Source of the DNA: Brachionus manjavacas
Lineage: Eukaryota; Rotifera; Eurotatoria; Ploima; Brachionidae
Direction: 5' to 3'
DNA length: 64,000 bases
Assembly: GCA_019054805.1 (NCBI GenBank)
Contig: JAHQIY010000022.1
Coordinates: forward strand, 558,001 to 622,000
Shown here: positions 36,303-47,060 of the stretch, piece after piece
Layout of the letters: each line of letters starts with the position of its first letter
Position numbering within the stretch: position 1 is the first letter of the stretch
Translations under genes and position numbers: made by a program
Notes under the pieces: generated by a model
Told to the model about the DNA's origin: nothing
What the model saw: the letters and a program-made list of their open reading frames with translations, nothing else
The model's database searches: none

Positions 36303-37800
36303 AATATTCTATATCTCGAGGCATTTCGAATTCGGGAATAAATAGTTTTTTTTCGAATATTTTTAAAAAAAAATTCTTTCTTCAAGATCATCATTGTTTT
36401 TCTCAAAGCAGATCGAATTTTGATTTCGAATTTTTTTTTGAATTTTTGATTCCAAGAACTTTTGGTCAAGATCACCATTGTGCTTCTCAAGGCATTTCAA
36501 ATCTCAAATTTATATTAAATTTTTTATTTATCTTATTCAAAATAAATTTGATTTGGGAAAGATCACTAATTCGCTTAGAAAGGAATTTCTAATTTTTCAA
36601 ATTATATTTTTTTTATGAATTTGATTAAAAATAAATTTCTTTTGTCAAGATCAACATTGTTTTTGCTATGACATTTGAATCGAATTTTAAATTTTTATTA
36701 AATTTTTTTAATTATTATATTCAAAAAATTTTCGGAGGTAAAGATCACTTTTTCCTTTCTCAAAGAATTTCAAAATTTGAAATTAAATTTTTTTTTTAGA
36801 ATTTCCAAAAAATAAATAACTTTTGGTCAATATCATCATTGTGCTTCTCAAGGCATTTCAAATCTCAAATTTATATTAAATTTTTTATTTATCTTATTCA
36901 AAATAAATTTGATTTGGGAAAGATCACTAATTCGCTTAGAAAGGAATTTCTAATTTTTCAAATTATATTTTTTATGAATTTGATTAAAAATAAATTTCTT
37001 TTGTCAAGATCAACATTGTTTTTGCTATGACATTTGAATCGAATTTTAAATTTTTATTAAATTTTTTTAATTATTATATTCAAAAAATTTTCGGAGGTAA
37101 AGATCACTTTTTCCTTTCTCAAAGAATTTCAAAATTTGAAATTAAATTTTTTTTTTAGAATTTCCAAAAAATAAATAACTTTTGGTCAATATCACCATTG
37201 TGCTTCTCAAGGCATTTCAAATCTCAAATTTATATTAAATTTTTTATTTATCTTATTCAAAATAAATTTGATTTGGGAAAGATCACTAATTCGCTTAGAA
37301 AGGAATTTCTAATTTTTCAAATTATATTTTTTTTATGAATTTGATTAAAAATAAATTTCTTTTGTCAAGATCAACATTGTTTTTGCTATGACATTTGAAT
37401 CGAATTTTAATTTTTATTAAATTTTTTTAATTATTATATTCAAAAAATTTTCGGAGGTAAAGATCACTTTTTCCTTTCTCAAAGAATTTCAAAATTTGAA
37501 ATTAAATTTTTTTTTTAGAATTTCCAAAAAATAAATAACTTTTGGTCAATATCATCATTTCGCTTCTCAAGGCATTTCGAATTATGAAATTAAATTTTTT
37601 TTTATTTAAATTTATTTAAAAATAAACTTGCAGTGTTCAAGGACACTATTGTGCTTTTCAAAGCATTACGAGTTTGGAAATTAAATATCTCTTTTTGAAT
37701 TTTATTAAAAATAAATTTTTTTTTGTCATGATCAAAATTGTTTTTCTCAAACAATATGGATACTAAAAAGCTAAAAGAAGAGCTTAAAAGAAGTTTCAAA
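36303..37800 (+). repeat. ~90-bp module repeats
   Basis: A ladder of diverged ~83-95 bp modules with the core (T)GGTCAAGATCACCATTGTGC, TTCTCAAGGCATTTC. Core copies start near 36385, 36470, 36553, 36640, 36735, 36827 and so on to about 37720. The centre of this stretch is organised into 360-bp units of four modules. Short open frames at 36251-36490, 36839-37030 and 37602-37799 are by-products of this repeat. Confidence 0.8.
36481..37560 (+). repeat. Three tandem 360-bp repeats
   Basis: TGCTTCTCAAGGCATTTC starts at 36481, 36842 and 37201, with a fourth, diverging start at 37561: spacings 361, 359 and 360 bp. The three copies differ by a few bases, mostly in homopolymer length, so they amplified recently compared with the ~90-bp modules inside them. 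Each copy holds four modules, making this a small higher-order repeat. Confidence 0.93.
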
Positions 37801-37848
37801 TGCTGATTTTGAACGGTTGGACGGATTTGTTACTTATAGTACAAGTCG

Positions 37849-38072
37849 TATGAAGGTTTACCCTCAACGAATTCAAGCGTAATTAAATACAATGATACAG
37901 GAATTTTATAATCCCTGGTAAATAATCCTGGATTTTAATAATCCTAGATTAATTATCCTGGATTTTAATAATCCTAGATTAATAATCCTGGATTTTAATA
38001 ACACTCGATTAATTATCCTGGATATTAATAATCCTTGATTAATAATCCTGAATTTATAATAAATATGGATCC
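37849..38072 (-). repeat. Inverted repeat B, right arm with minisatellite
   Basis: Mirror of the left arm, running from TATGAAGGTTTACCCTCAACG to ATAAATATGGATCC. The minisatellite (about 37910-38055) has more copies than the left one (about 4.5 against 3), with the core AATAATCCTGGATTTTAAT, so copy number has changed since the arms were formed. Confidence 0.88.
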
Positions 38073-38383
38073 ATAAAATTCATTTCTAAATTCGAAATTC
38101 CTTGAGAAACGAAATAGCGATCTTTACCATTTTAAATTTATTTTGAATAAAATTCAAAAAAAAATTTTTAATTTCTAATGATCTTGACTATAAGAAATTC
38201 ATTTTTAATATTTTTTATATAAAATATTTAATTTTTAAATTAGAAATACTATGAGAACGACACGCAAACCTTGCAAACCATTCGGTTTTACGTGCTTCAT
38301 GAAAATGAACATGAAAAGGAGATGAGCGACTCCCCATTATCAACTAGGATAGAATAGGGACAATTATTAAATTATTAAAATAT
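38073..38383. other. Spacer with diverged inverted module copies
   Basis: 38095-38130 (CCTTGAGAAACGAAATAGCG, ATCTTTACCA) and about 38170-38195 (ATGATCTTGACTATAAGAAA) are reverse-oriented relatives of the module. The stretch 38255-38350 is richer in G+C and could be degraded coding sequence, but I cannot name it. Confidence 0.45.
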
Positions 38384-38637
38384 CAAAAACATCGATGTGT
38401 TGACAGGCCTTGTTTTCGAAATAATAAACGATTTTTTAAGAAATGCAAATATGGAATTCCATTTGAATTATGTGAAAACGATTTTATGGATGACAATTCA
38501 AAATATTTTTACAAACGAAAGAAAAATCAGGATCGTGACGATGAACCATATAATCTTGAGTAACTAATGTTACGGAATGATCATGTTAATTTACATTATT
38601 CCACAAAACTCGAAAACGAACAGTACTTGTTGAAATA
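38384..38637 (+). repeat. Inverted repeat C, right arm (Helitron Rep sequence)
   Basis: Mirror of 34531-34777. Here the Rep sequence continues beyond the arm, to about 38809, whereas the left copy is cut off at the satellite boundary. Confidence 0.88.
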
Positions 38638-38809
38638 TATTTTAACGGATCATTTCAAAGGAAAAGAAATAAAGTCTGAATAAAATGAAGTTAAAAATAG
38701 TTTTGATTTGCGTATTGTTAGTTCTGTTGAAGCTGCTGCATTTGTTCTTTGTCATCAATTTGTGCAACCAAACATGAAAGTAATATTTTTACCAACATCG
38801 TTGCCTTGA
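38396..38809 (+). pseudogene. Helitron Rep protein fragment, plus-strand copy
   Basis: Rep is the HUH nuclease of Helitrons that nicks and joins DNA. Frame 1 (38396-38563) reads VDRPCFRNNKRFFKKCKYGI, then YFYKRKKNQDRDDEPYNLE and a stop. After a gap, 38695-38809 reads FDLRIVSSVEAAAFVLCHQF then MKVIFLPTSLP and a stop. The second part matches the Rep pattern (D.RY.S..EA.WR...F ... V..LP.HLP). The intervening ~130 bp, where the HINVE and catalytic regions would be expected, is partly lost (FKGKEIKSE remains). Two conserved stretches in correct order and strand make the assignment fairly secure. It is clearly dead. Confidence 0.68.
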
Positions 38810-38894
38810 AAAGAATTTAAATTTTTAAAAAACACGAAGAATTAATCTAAATGGACCCAGAAGACCAAGATATTTTTAAAAGGCCAGCTTACGA

Positions 38895-39116
38895 CTATAA
38901 TCTAAAACGACCAAAAGACAACGTGGTTGCCGACAGGTTAGACATATTTACATTAATAATTGCCCCCTGAGTAACAATTCCTTTGGCTGTGAATAGACCA
39001 AATCGCTTTGCTAAGTATGGATTAGATACAACTAATAATTCTCCATTATATTTACGATTTGATTTTGTCTTAACCATGACATTTAAAAAGGCGGAAGAAA
39101 AATGTCTTTTCGCCAA
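38895..39116 (-). pseudogene. Ty3/Gypsy-type Pol remnant, region after protease
   Basis: A 73-codon frame. GELLVVSNPYLAKRFGLFTA and then KGIVTQGAIINVNMSNLS follow the pattern of the stretch between protease and reverse transcriptase in Ty3/Gypsy polyproteins (a '..V.P....L.....GL.VA.G.V....G.I.V.V.N.S' block, dUTPase-like in shape). It lies downstream of the protease remnant on the same strand, in a different frame, about 100 bp apart. No reverse transcriptase, RNase H, integrase or LTR was found. Confidence 0.5.
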
Positions 39117-39219
39117 AAAAGATAGATACGAGATCTTTCAAGCCTAGTCGGGTCATATAAATAATAATCTGAAACTAGCTGAAGCTCATTGGAAGCGGGT
39201 TTTACAGATACATTATATT

Positions 39220-39573
39220 TTAAAATAATTCCATTCTCAGTATACAATCATATGTCAGTTCCTCCCAGACAAGAAATGTAACCTGGTAAGGCTCTTGATG
39301 AATTTTGACATATAATTGGACTTCCTCCATAACATCAATGAATGTCCCATCGTAGTCATCCAGTACTGACTTTTGGATGAATTTTCTGCTAGCTCCGGTG
39401 TTCAAACAGTTGCTTAAGTTATTACCAAAAATGGATTTTGGAACTTCAATCAAATAGTTTGGATCCGATCTACAGGATACCGTCTTATGAACTCCAAATA
39501 AATTATTTGTTTTATGGTCGCCCAAAGGAAAATGGTCATCTTGAAAATAGTAATTTAATTTTAAAAAATTCAA
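39220..39573 (-). pseudogene. Retropepsin-like aspartic protease remnant (LTR retrotransposon)
   Basis: Retropepsins cut the Gag-Pol polyprotein of LTR elements. This 117-codon frame has LSNCLNTGASRKFIQKSVL at residues 53-71, the D-T-G-A active-site loop followed by the usual hydrophobic strand. It ends with YDCILRMELF, matching the C-terminal (D)xILGMDxL signature. The catalytic Asp is Asn (residue 58, codon 39400-39402), and the Gly of ILG is Arg, so it should be inactive. The spacing between the two signatures is normal for the family. No Gag is visible upstream: the sequence beyond 39580 is module repeat. Confidence 0.72.
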
Positions 39574-39584
39574 AAAAATAATCG

Positions 39585-39730
39585 TATTTCAAAATCCGAT
39601 ATGCCTTGAAAAGCACAATTGTGATCTTGACAAAAGTAATTTAATTTTTAAAAATACAAAAAAAAAATCAATATAAAAAATTCGAAATTTCTTGGGATTC
39701 ACAATGGTCATCTCTACCAAAAGTAAGACT
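39585..39730 (-). repeat. Two module copies in reverse orientation
   Basis: ATGCCTTGAAAAGCACAATTGTGATCTTGAC at about 39600 and AAATTTCTTGGGATTCACAATGG at about 39687 are reverse complements of the module in the 360-bp repeats and the 281-bp satellite, about 90 bp apart. They touch the 5' side of the protease remnant. Confidence 0.7.
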
Positions 39731-40014
39731 AATATGTTTTGTGCAAAAATATTTTAAGTCTTTTCTATAATTAAACAAATAAAATTATATAAAAATTAAC
39801 GTAAATGATATAAACTAAAAAATAAAATTGACATATAATTGATACAATTTGATATTATAAATAATACCTGTGATATAAAATAAAAATACCGATGCTATAA
39901 AATTATATGTAATGACAACATATTAATTGAGCATTTACTAATTAGTGAATTTTGGTTTCAATTTTTAATTAATTGATAAATTAAGCTGTGTAGAAATTTT
40001 TATATATAAGATAC
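39731..40014. other. Very AT-rich spacer, nothing recognised
   Basis: Almost pure A/T with TATA-like words, no open frame and no match to the neighbouring repeats. It replaces the part of the MULE transposase gene that would hold the catalytic core. Confidence 0.5.
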
Positions 40015-40778
40015 ATGCATAAGTTTCTTACCTATAATAAAAATTTCAAGTCAGTCGCTCAATGTCTAAAAACAAAATTGGATAAAATAAACAACGAATC
40101 AGTAAAGGTGTTTTCAAAATATTTCAATGATGTTTGGCAGTCTGATTCAAATGATGCGTGGTATGAATCGTATTCTTTAAGAACACCAAGTACAAATAAT
40201 GCATTGGAATCAACAAATCATCAAAGAACGTATCATCAAAGACGAGGAAACTTTTAGGAAAAGACTCTGAGTTTCAGACTTTTTAAACATGGTGTCAAAT
40301 AAACTCCTCAAAAGATGGTCAAAAGAAAGATCAGTCAATTATACGGATCAAATTCATTTTAAATTTGCAGCTGACATTAATCTTCGTACATGGACTAAAG
40401 CATGGCATTGGCAATGTGAACACTGTGATGTCAATATTCCTAAGAAAACTGATCATTTGGGTTCAACATATTTTATAGCCTCAAAGTTTTCAAAAAAAAA
40501 CAACTCGAAAAAGAAGACCTCAGAAACTAAAAGAGCGAATTTACAAATGAAAACGTAGTCAATTATACAAATGGCTCAAATCTGCGTAACAAATATTGTC
40601 GGTCAAAATCGATTTACAAGAATGGAAGAATAGCATTTGCACGTGTCCGTTTTGGAATAACAACTACATTTGTAAACACGTATTGGCGATGATGTGTGGC
40701 TTTCATGATCTTGAATGGTATCCAAATGCTAAAGACGTGCCATTAGGCGCAAATAGGAAGAAAGGGAGACCTGGATAA
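40015..40778 (+). pseudogene. MULE (Mutator-like) transposase, 5'-truncated and frameshifted
   Basis: MULE transposases are DDE enzymes that move DNA elements by cut and paste; many end in a SWIM zinc finger. Three consecutive frames are seen. 40015-40257 has STNNALESTN at residues 59-68, the conserved (S/T)NNxxE.N segment after the catalytic core. 40289-40558 is a basic middle part (LLKRWSKERSVNYTDQIHF). 40596-40778 has the SWIM motif CTCPFWNNNYICKHVL (CxC...CxH, 40638-40679) followed by basic KKGRPG. Frame changes lie near 40230 and between 40558 and 40596, with a stop near 40270. The DDE core upstream is missing. No terminal inverted repeats or target duplication recognised. Confidence 0.82.
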
Positions 40779-40781
40779 GAG

Positions 40782-41148
40782 AGCACTTGTAGTGGAACCA
40801 TCTGAACTCCAAGATGAAAACAAAAGTGACGATGAAATGGACGATTCCTTTGAAATATATTCAGACGATGATGAAGATGAAAATGATGATGAATCAATGG
40901 AAGAAATTACAACAAATGTTTTGGAATCAAGAACACAACATAATGATGAAAATGGTTCAAGCGATCGTCATGATTTTGTTGTAACAGTATCAGATAATAA
41001 AGAAAATATTGATCCTATTGTAGTTGCAAAAAATAGAGGAAGACCAAGTGACTCAAAAAATGAACCAAAAGATCAATCAGCCGGGTCTAATATTCATAAA
41101 AGACTAAAAAGAAAAAAGTTGAACTTTTTTTTTTTGTTTCTTTTTTAA
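40782..41148 (+). pseudogene. Acidic C-terminal tail of the MULE transposase
   Basis: One base out of frame with the SWIM part: after KKGRP a TAA ends that frame, and the next frame reads DKRALVVEPSELQDE, so one indel near 40770 separates them. It is a strongly acidic, low-complexity tail (EIYSDDDEDENDDESMEE) followed by NRGRPSDSK, an AT-hook-like GRP core, and a basic end KRLKRKK. The only 'start' in this frame is a GTG, so it is a continuation rather than a separate gene. A T-rich run precedes the stop. Confidence 0.7.
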
Positions 41149-41315
41149 TTTTATTAATTTTTTTATCATTTGCATCTTTTTTATACTAGAAAAATAAAGA
41201 AATATAGGAGAAAATAATAAAATAAACATAATATTCTTAAAATATTATTTTTTTATAGCAAACAATTAAATTATTATAGCACGAAAAATAAGACCCGTAA
41301 ATAAAAAATAAGCTA
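41149..41315. other. AT-rich 3' flank of the MULE remnant
   Basis: A/T sequence containing GAAAAATAAAGAAAT, a possible polyadenylation-like word, and ending where the first 281-bp satellite core begins. No gene seen. Confidence 0.45.
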
Positions 41316-43560
41316 CTTTTGGTCAACATCACTATTGTCTTTATCAAGGCATCTCAAATTTAGACTTTAATTCTTCTTTTTTCTGAGAAAAAATTTAATT
41401 ATAAATTGTCTTTACATTTCCTGTAAAAATAATGTTGGTCTTTCTATAACTGGTCAGAATTTTTGAAAAAATGAACTATTTCAATCAATTTAATATTCTG
41501 ATTCTTTAGACCATTGTTCTCATTAATCTCCTCTTGGATAAATTTATGACCCGAAAATTAAATGTCTAATTTTATCAATTAAAGTAGAATAAGCACCTAT
41601 TGCTCAAGATTCAATTGTGTTTATCAAAGCATCTCAAATTTTGACCTAAAATAGATTTTATTTAGAAAAAAAAAATTTTTTAATTGTCTTTGCATTACCT
41701 GTTTAAAATTATGTTTGTCTTTCCATTACTGGTTAGCAGATTATTTTGAAAATTTTCCTTATCAATCAATTTAAAATCTGATTTTTAAGATCATTGATCT
41801 GTTTAATCTTCTCTTAAATCAATTTATCTAAAATAAAATATTTTATTTTATCAAGTAAATAAAGAATAGGCTCCTTTTGGTCATGATTACCATTGTGCCA
41901 CTCAAGACAACTCAAATTTTGACCTTAAATTTTTTTTATTCTGAGAAAAAATTTCATTTTTAACTGACTTTGCATTTCCTGATGAAAATTATGTTTGTCT
42001 TTATTTAACTTGACATCTGATTTGTATATATATCCTTTATAAATCAATTTAAAATTGTGATTCTTAAGATCATTGATCTGTTTAATCTTCTCTTAAATCA
42101 ATTTATCTAAAATAAAATCTTTTAATTTATCAAGTAAATAAAAAATAAGCCACTTTTGGTCATGATCAACATTGTGTTCACCAGGGCATCTCAAATTTTG
42201 AACTTAAATCTTTTTTATTTAGGAAAGAAATAAATTTTTAAATTCTTTTAAATTGCATCTCGTTTTAAATTATTTTGGTCATTCAATAACTGGTTGGCAG
42301 ATTTGTTCAAATTTTATTATCAGTCAATTTAATATTCTGATTCTAAAGATAATTGATCTCGTTAATCTTCATTTTTAAAAAATTTATCACTCGAAAATTA
42401 AATTTCTTATATTATCAAGAAAAAAAGGAAATTCAATAAATGGTAAGCAGATTTATGTTAATGAACTTTATCAATAAATTTTATATTCTGATTCTGAAGA
42501 TAATTGATCTCATTAATCTTCTTTCGAATCAAATTATCTCTCGAAAATTAAATTTTTTATTTTATCAAGCAAATAAAGAATAAGCTACTTTTTGTCAAGA
42601 TTTCCATTGTTTTTAACAAGGCATCTCAAATTTTGACCTTAAATTTTTTTTTAGAGAAAAATTAAATTTTTTTATATTATCTTTGCATTGTCTGTTTAAA
42701 ATTATGTTTGTCTTTCTATATATGGCCGTCAGATTTATGTACAAATGTACTTTAACAATCAATTTAATTTACTAATTCTAAAGATCATTGATCTTATATA
42801 TCTTCTTGAATCAATTTATCTCTCGAAAATCTAATTTTTTTATTAAGTAAATTAAGAAAAAGCTACTTTTGGTCAAGATTACAATTTTCTTTATCAAGGA
42901 ATCTCAAATTTTGACCCCAAATTTTTATTTTTTTAAGGAAAAATAAATTATAAATTGTCTTTTCATTTCCCGTTTAAAATTATTTTGCTCAATCAATAAC
43001 TGGGAAGCAGATTTGTGCAAATGTGCATTTTCAATTAATTTTAATATTCTGATTCAAAAGATCATTGATCTCATTAATTTCTTTTGAATCAATTTATCTC
43101 TCGAAAATTAAATTTTTTTTTTTTAATTAAAAAAGAATAAGAACCATTAGGTATAGATTCAATTATGTTTACTCAGGCATCTCAAATTTTTTTATAATGA
43201 GAAAAATTAAATTTTAAATTGTCCTTGATTTCCTGTTTAAAATCAAGCTGGTCTATCTATTAATGGTCAGGAGATTCGTATAAATGTATTTTAATAATTA
43301 TAATATTCTAATTCTTAAGATCATTGATCTGATTAATCTTCTCTTGAATCAATGTTTCTATCGAAAACTGGCCAGAAGATTATTGTTTATGTACTTTATC
43401 AATTGATTAATTATTCTTTTTCATAAGATTATTGATCTCATTAATCTCTTCTTTAATCAATTTGTCACTCGAAAATTAAATTTTTTATTACTTCAAGTTA
43501 ATATTAAATTAATTTGAAATTAATTAGATCTCATTTATCTTCTCTTGAATCAATTTTTCT
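41316..43560 (+). repeat. Degenerate edge of the 281-bp array
   Basis: Module cores near 41318, 41596, 41875, 42154, 42590, 42872 and 43150 are mostly about 280 bp apart but strongly diverged from each other. One interval is irregular (436 bp), caused by a partial monomer near 42430 (GGAAATTCAATAAATGGTAAGCAG region). Shortened monomers follow near 43370-43560. Confidence 0.85.
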
Positions 43561-46500
43561 ATCGAAAACTGGTCAGCAGATAATTGTTAATTTACTTCAT
43601 CAATCAATTTAATATTCTATTTCTTAAGATAATTGATCTCATCAATCTCTTCTTTAATCAATTTGTCTCTCGAAAATTAAATTTTTTATTATCTCAAGTA
43701 ATTAGAGAAGTAACAACTTTCGGTAAAGATCATCGTTTTGCTTCTCAAGGCATCTCAAATTTTGACTTTAAATCATTTTTACTTCGAAAAAAATAAATTT
43801 AAAATTGTTCTTTCATTTCCTATTTGAAATTATGTTGGTCATTCTTAAACTGGTCAGCAGATTAATGCAAATGTACTTCATCAATCAATTTAATATTCTG
43901 TTTCTTAAGATCATTGATGTCATCAATATCTCTTTAATCAATTTGTCTCTTGAAAATTAAATTTTTTAATATTTCAAGTAAATAGAGTATTAACTTCTTT
44001 CGGTCAAGGTCATCATTGTTCTTATCATGGCATCCTAAATTTTGACTTTAAATCTTTTATATTTCGAAAAAAAATAAAATTAAATTGTAATTTCATTTCC
44101 TATTTGAAATTATGTTTGTCATTTTTAATATGGTCAGCAGATAATTGTTAATGTACTTCATCAATCAATTTAATATTCTGTTTCTTAAGATCATTGATCT
44201 CATCAATCTCTTCTTTAATCAATTTGTCTCTCGAAAATTAAATTTTTTATTATCTCAAGTAATTAGTGAATTGACTACTTTTGGTTAAGATCATCGTTTT
44301 GCTTCTCATGGCATCCTAAATTTTGACTTTAAATCATTTTTACTTCGAAAAAAATAAATTTAAAATTGTAATTTCATTTCCTATTTGAAATTATGTTTGT
44401 CATTCTTAAACTGGTCAGCAGATAATTGTTAATGTACTTCATCAATCAATATAATATTCTGTTTCTTAAGATAATTGATGTCATCAATATCTCTTTAATC
44501 AATTTGTCTCTTGAAAATTAAATTTTTTAATATTTCAAGTAAATAGAGTATTAACTTCTTTCGGTCAAGGTCATCATTGTTCTTATCATGGCATCCTAAA
44601 TTTTGACTTTAAATCTTTTATATTTCGAAAAAAAATAAAATTAAATTGTAATTTCATTTCCTATTTGAAATTATGTTTGTCATTCTTAAACTGGTCAGCA
44701 GATTATTGCAAATGTACTTCATCAATCAATTTAATATTCTGTTTCTTAAGATCATTGATGTCATCAATACCTTCTTTAATCAATTTGTCTCTCGAAAATT
44801 AAATTTTTTATTATCTCAAGTAATTAGAGAAGTAACAACTTTCGGTAAAGATCATCGTTTTGCTTCTCAATGCATCTCAAATTTTGACTTTAAATCATTT
44901 TTACTTCGAAAAAAATAAATTTAAAATTGTTCTTTCATTTCCTATTTGAAATTATGTTGGTCATTCTTAAACTGGTCAGCAGATTAATGCAAATGTACTT
45001 CATCAATCAATTTAATATTCTGTTTCTTAAGATCATTGATGTCATCAATATCTCTTTAATCAATTTGTCTCTTGAAAATTAAATTTTTTAATATTTCAAG
45101 TAAATAGAGTATTAACTTCTTTCGGTCAAGGTCATCATTGTTCTTATCATGGCATCCTAAATTTTGACTTTAAATCTTTTATATTTCGAAAAAAAATAAA
45201 ATTAAATTGTAATTTCATTTCCTATTTGAAATTATGTTTGTCATTTTTAATATGGTCAGCAGATAATTGTTAATTTACTTCATCAATCAATTTAATATTC
45301 TATTTCTTAAGATAATTGATCTCATCAATCTCTTCTTTAATCAATTTGTCTGTCGAAAATTAAATTTTTTATTATCTCAAGTAATTAGTGAATTGACTAC
45401 TTTTGGTTAAGATCATCGTTTTGCTTCTCATGGCATCCTAAATTTTGACTTTAAATCTTTTATATTTCGAAAAAAAATAAAATTAAATTGTAATTTCATT
45501 TCCTATTTGAAATTATGTTTGTCATTCTTAAACTGGTCAGCAGATTATTGCAAATGTACTTCATCAATCAATTTAATATTCTGTTTCTTAAGATCATTGA
45601 TGTCATCAATACCTTCTTTAATCAATTTGTCTCTCGAAAATTAAATTTTTTATTATCTCAAGTAATTAGAGAAGTAACAACTTTCGGTAAAGATCATCGT
45701 TTTGCTTCTCAAGGCATCTCAAATTTTGACTTTACATCATTTTTACTTCGAAAAAAATAAATTTAAAATTGTTCTTTCATTTCCTATTTGAAATTATGTT
45801 GGTCATTCTTAAACTGGTCAGCAGATTAATGCAAATGTACTTCATCAATCAATTTAATATTCTGTTTCTTAAGATCATTGATGTCATCAATATCTCTTTA
45901 ATCAATTTGTCTCTTGAAAATTAAATTTTTTAATATTTCAAGTAAATAGAGTATTAACTTCTTTCGGTCAAGGTCATCATTGTTCTTATCATGGCATCCT
46001 AAATTTAGACTTTAAATCATTTTTAATTCGAAAAAAATAAATTTAAAATTGTAATTTCATTTCCTATTTGAAATTATGTTTGTCATTTTTAATATGGTCA
46101 GCAGATAATTGTTAATGTACTTCATCAATCAATTTAATATTCTGTTTCTTAAGATCATTGATCTCATCAATCTCTTCTTTAATCAATTTGTCTCTCGAAA
46201 ATTAAATTTTTTATTATCTCAAGTAATTAGTGAATTGACTACTTTTGGTTAAGATCATCGTTTTGCTTCTCATGGCATCCTAAATTTTGACTTTAAATCA
46301 TTTTTACTTCGAAAAAAATAAATTTAAAATTGTAATTTCATTTCCTATTTGAAATTATGTTTGTCATTCTTAAACTGGTCAGCAGATAATTGTTAATGTA
46401 CTTCATCAATCAATATAATATTCTGTTTCTTAAGATAATTGATGTCATCAATATCTCTTTAATCAATTTGTCTCTTGAAAATTAAATTTTTTAATATTTC

Positions 46501-47060
46501 AAGTAAATAGAGAATTAACTTCTTTCGGTCAAGGTCATCATTGTTCTTATCATGGCATCCTAAATTTAGACTTTAAATCTTTTATATTTCGAAAAAAAAT
46601 AAAATTAAAATTGTAATTTCATTTCCTATTTGAAATTATGTTTGTCATTTTTAATATGGTCAGCAGATAATTGTTAATGTACTTCATCAATCAATTTAAT
46701 ATTCTGTTTCTTAAGATCATTGATCTCATCAATCTCTTCTTTAATCAATTTGTCTCTCGAAAATTAAATTTTTTATTATCTCAAGTAATTAGTGAATTGA
46801 CTACTTTTGGTTAAGATCATCGTTTTGCTTCTCATGGCATCCTAAATTTTGACTTTAAATCATTTTTACTTCGAAAAAATAAATTTAAAATTGTAATTTC
46901 ATTTCCTATTTGAAATTATGTTTGTCATTCTTAAACTGGTCAGCAGATAATTGTTAATGTACTTCATCAATCAATATAATATTCTGTTTCTTAAGATAAT
47001 TGATGTCATCAATATCTCTTTAATCAATTTGTCTCTTGAAAATTAAATTTTTTAATATTT
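43561..47060 (+). repeat. Dimer/trimer higher-order block
   Basis: Near-identical blocks 842 bp apart (44673-44918 against 45515-45760), i.e. trimers. The variant TTTTTAATATGGTCAGCAG recurs at about 44111, 45236, 46078 and 46638, with spacings of 1125, 842 and 560 bp, so tetramer, trimer and dimer periods follow one another. Confidence 0.85.

Noticed and set aside
36251-37799. Open frames at 36251-36490, 36839-37030 and 37602-37799
   Set aside because: They are contained in the ~90-bp module repeats, Lys/Ile/Phe-rich as expected from A/T runs, and not preserved between the three 360-bp copies.
38895-39116. Viral or host dUTPase
   Set aside because: The GLFTAKGIV...INVNMSNLS pattern recalls dUTPase motif 3 onwards, but the fragment follows a retropepsin remnant on the same strand, where Ty3/Gypsy polyproteins carry a similar-looking segment. 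The fragment is too short for a dUTPase call.
40703-40897. His-rich minus-strand open frame (MIHHHFHLHHRL...)
   Set aside because: Antisense shadow of the acidic Asp/Glu tail of the MULE remnant.
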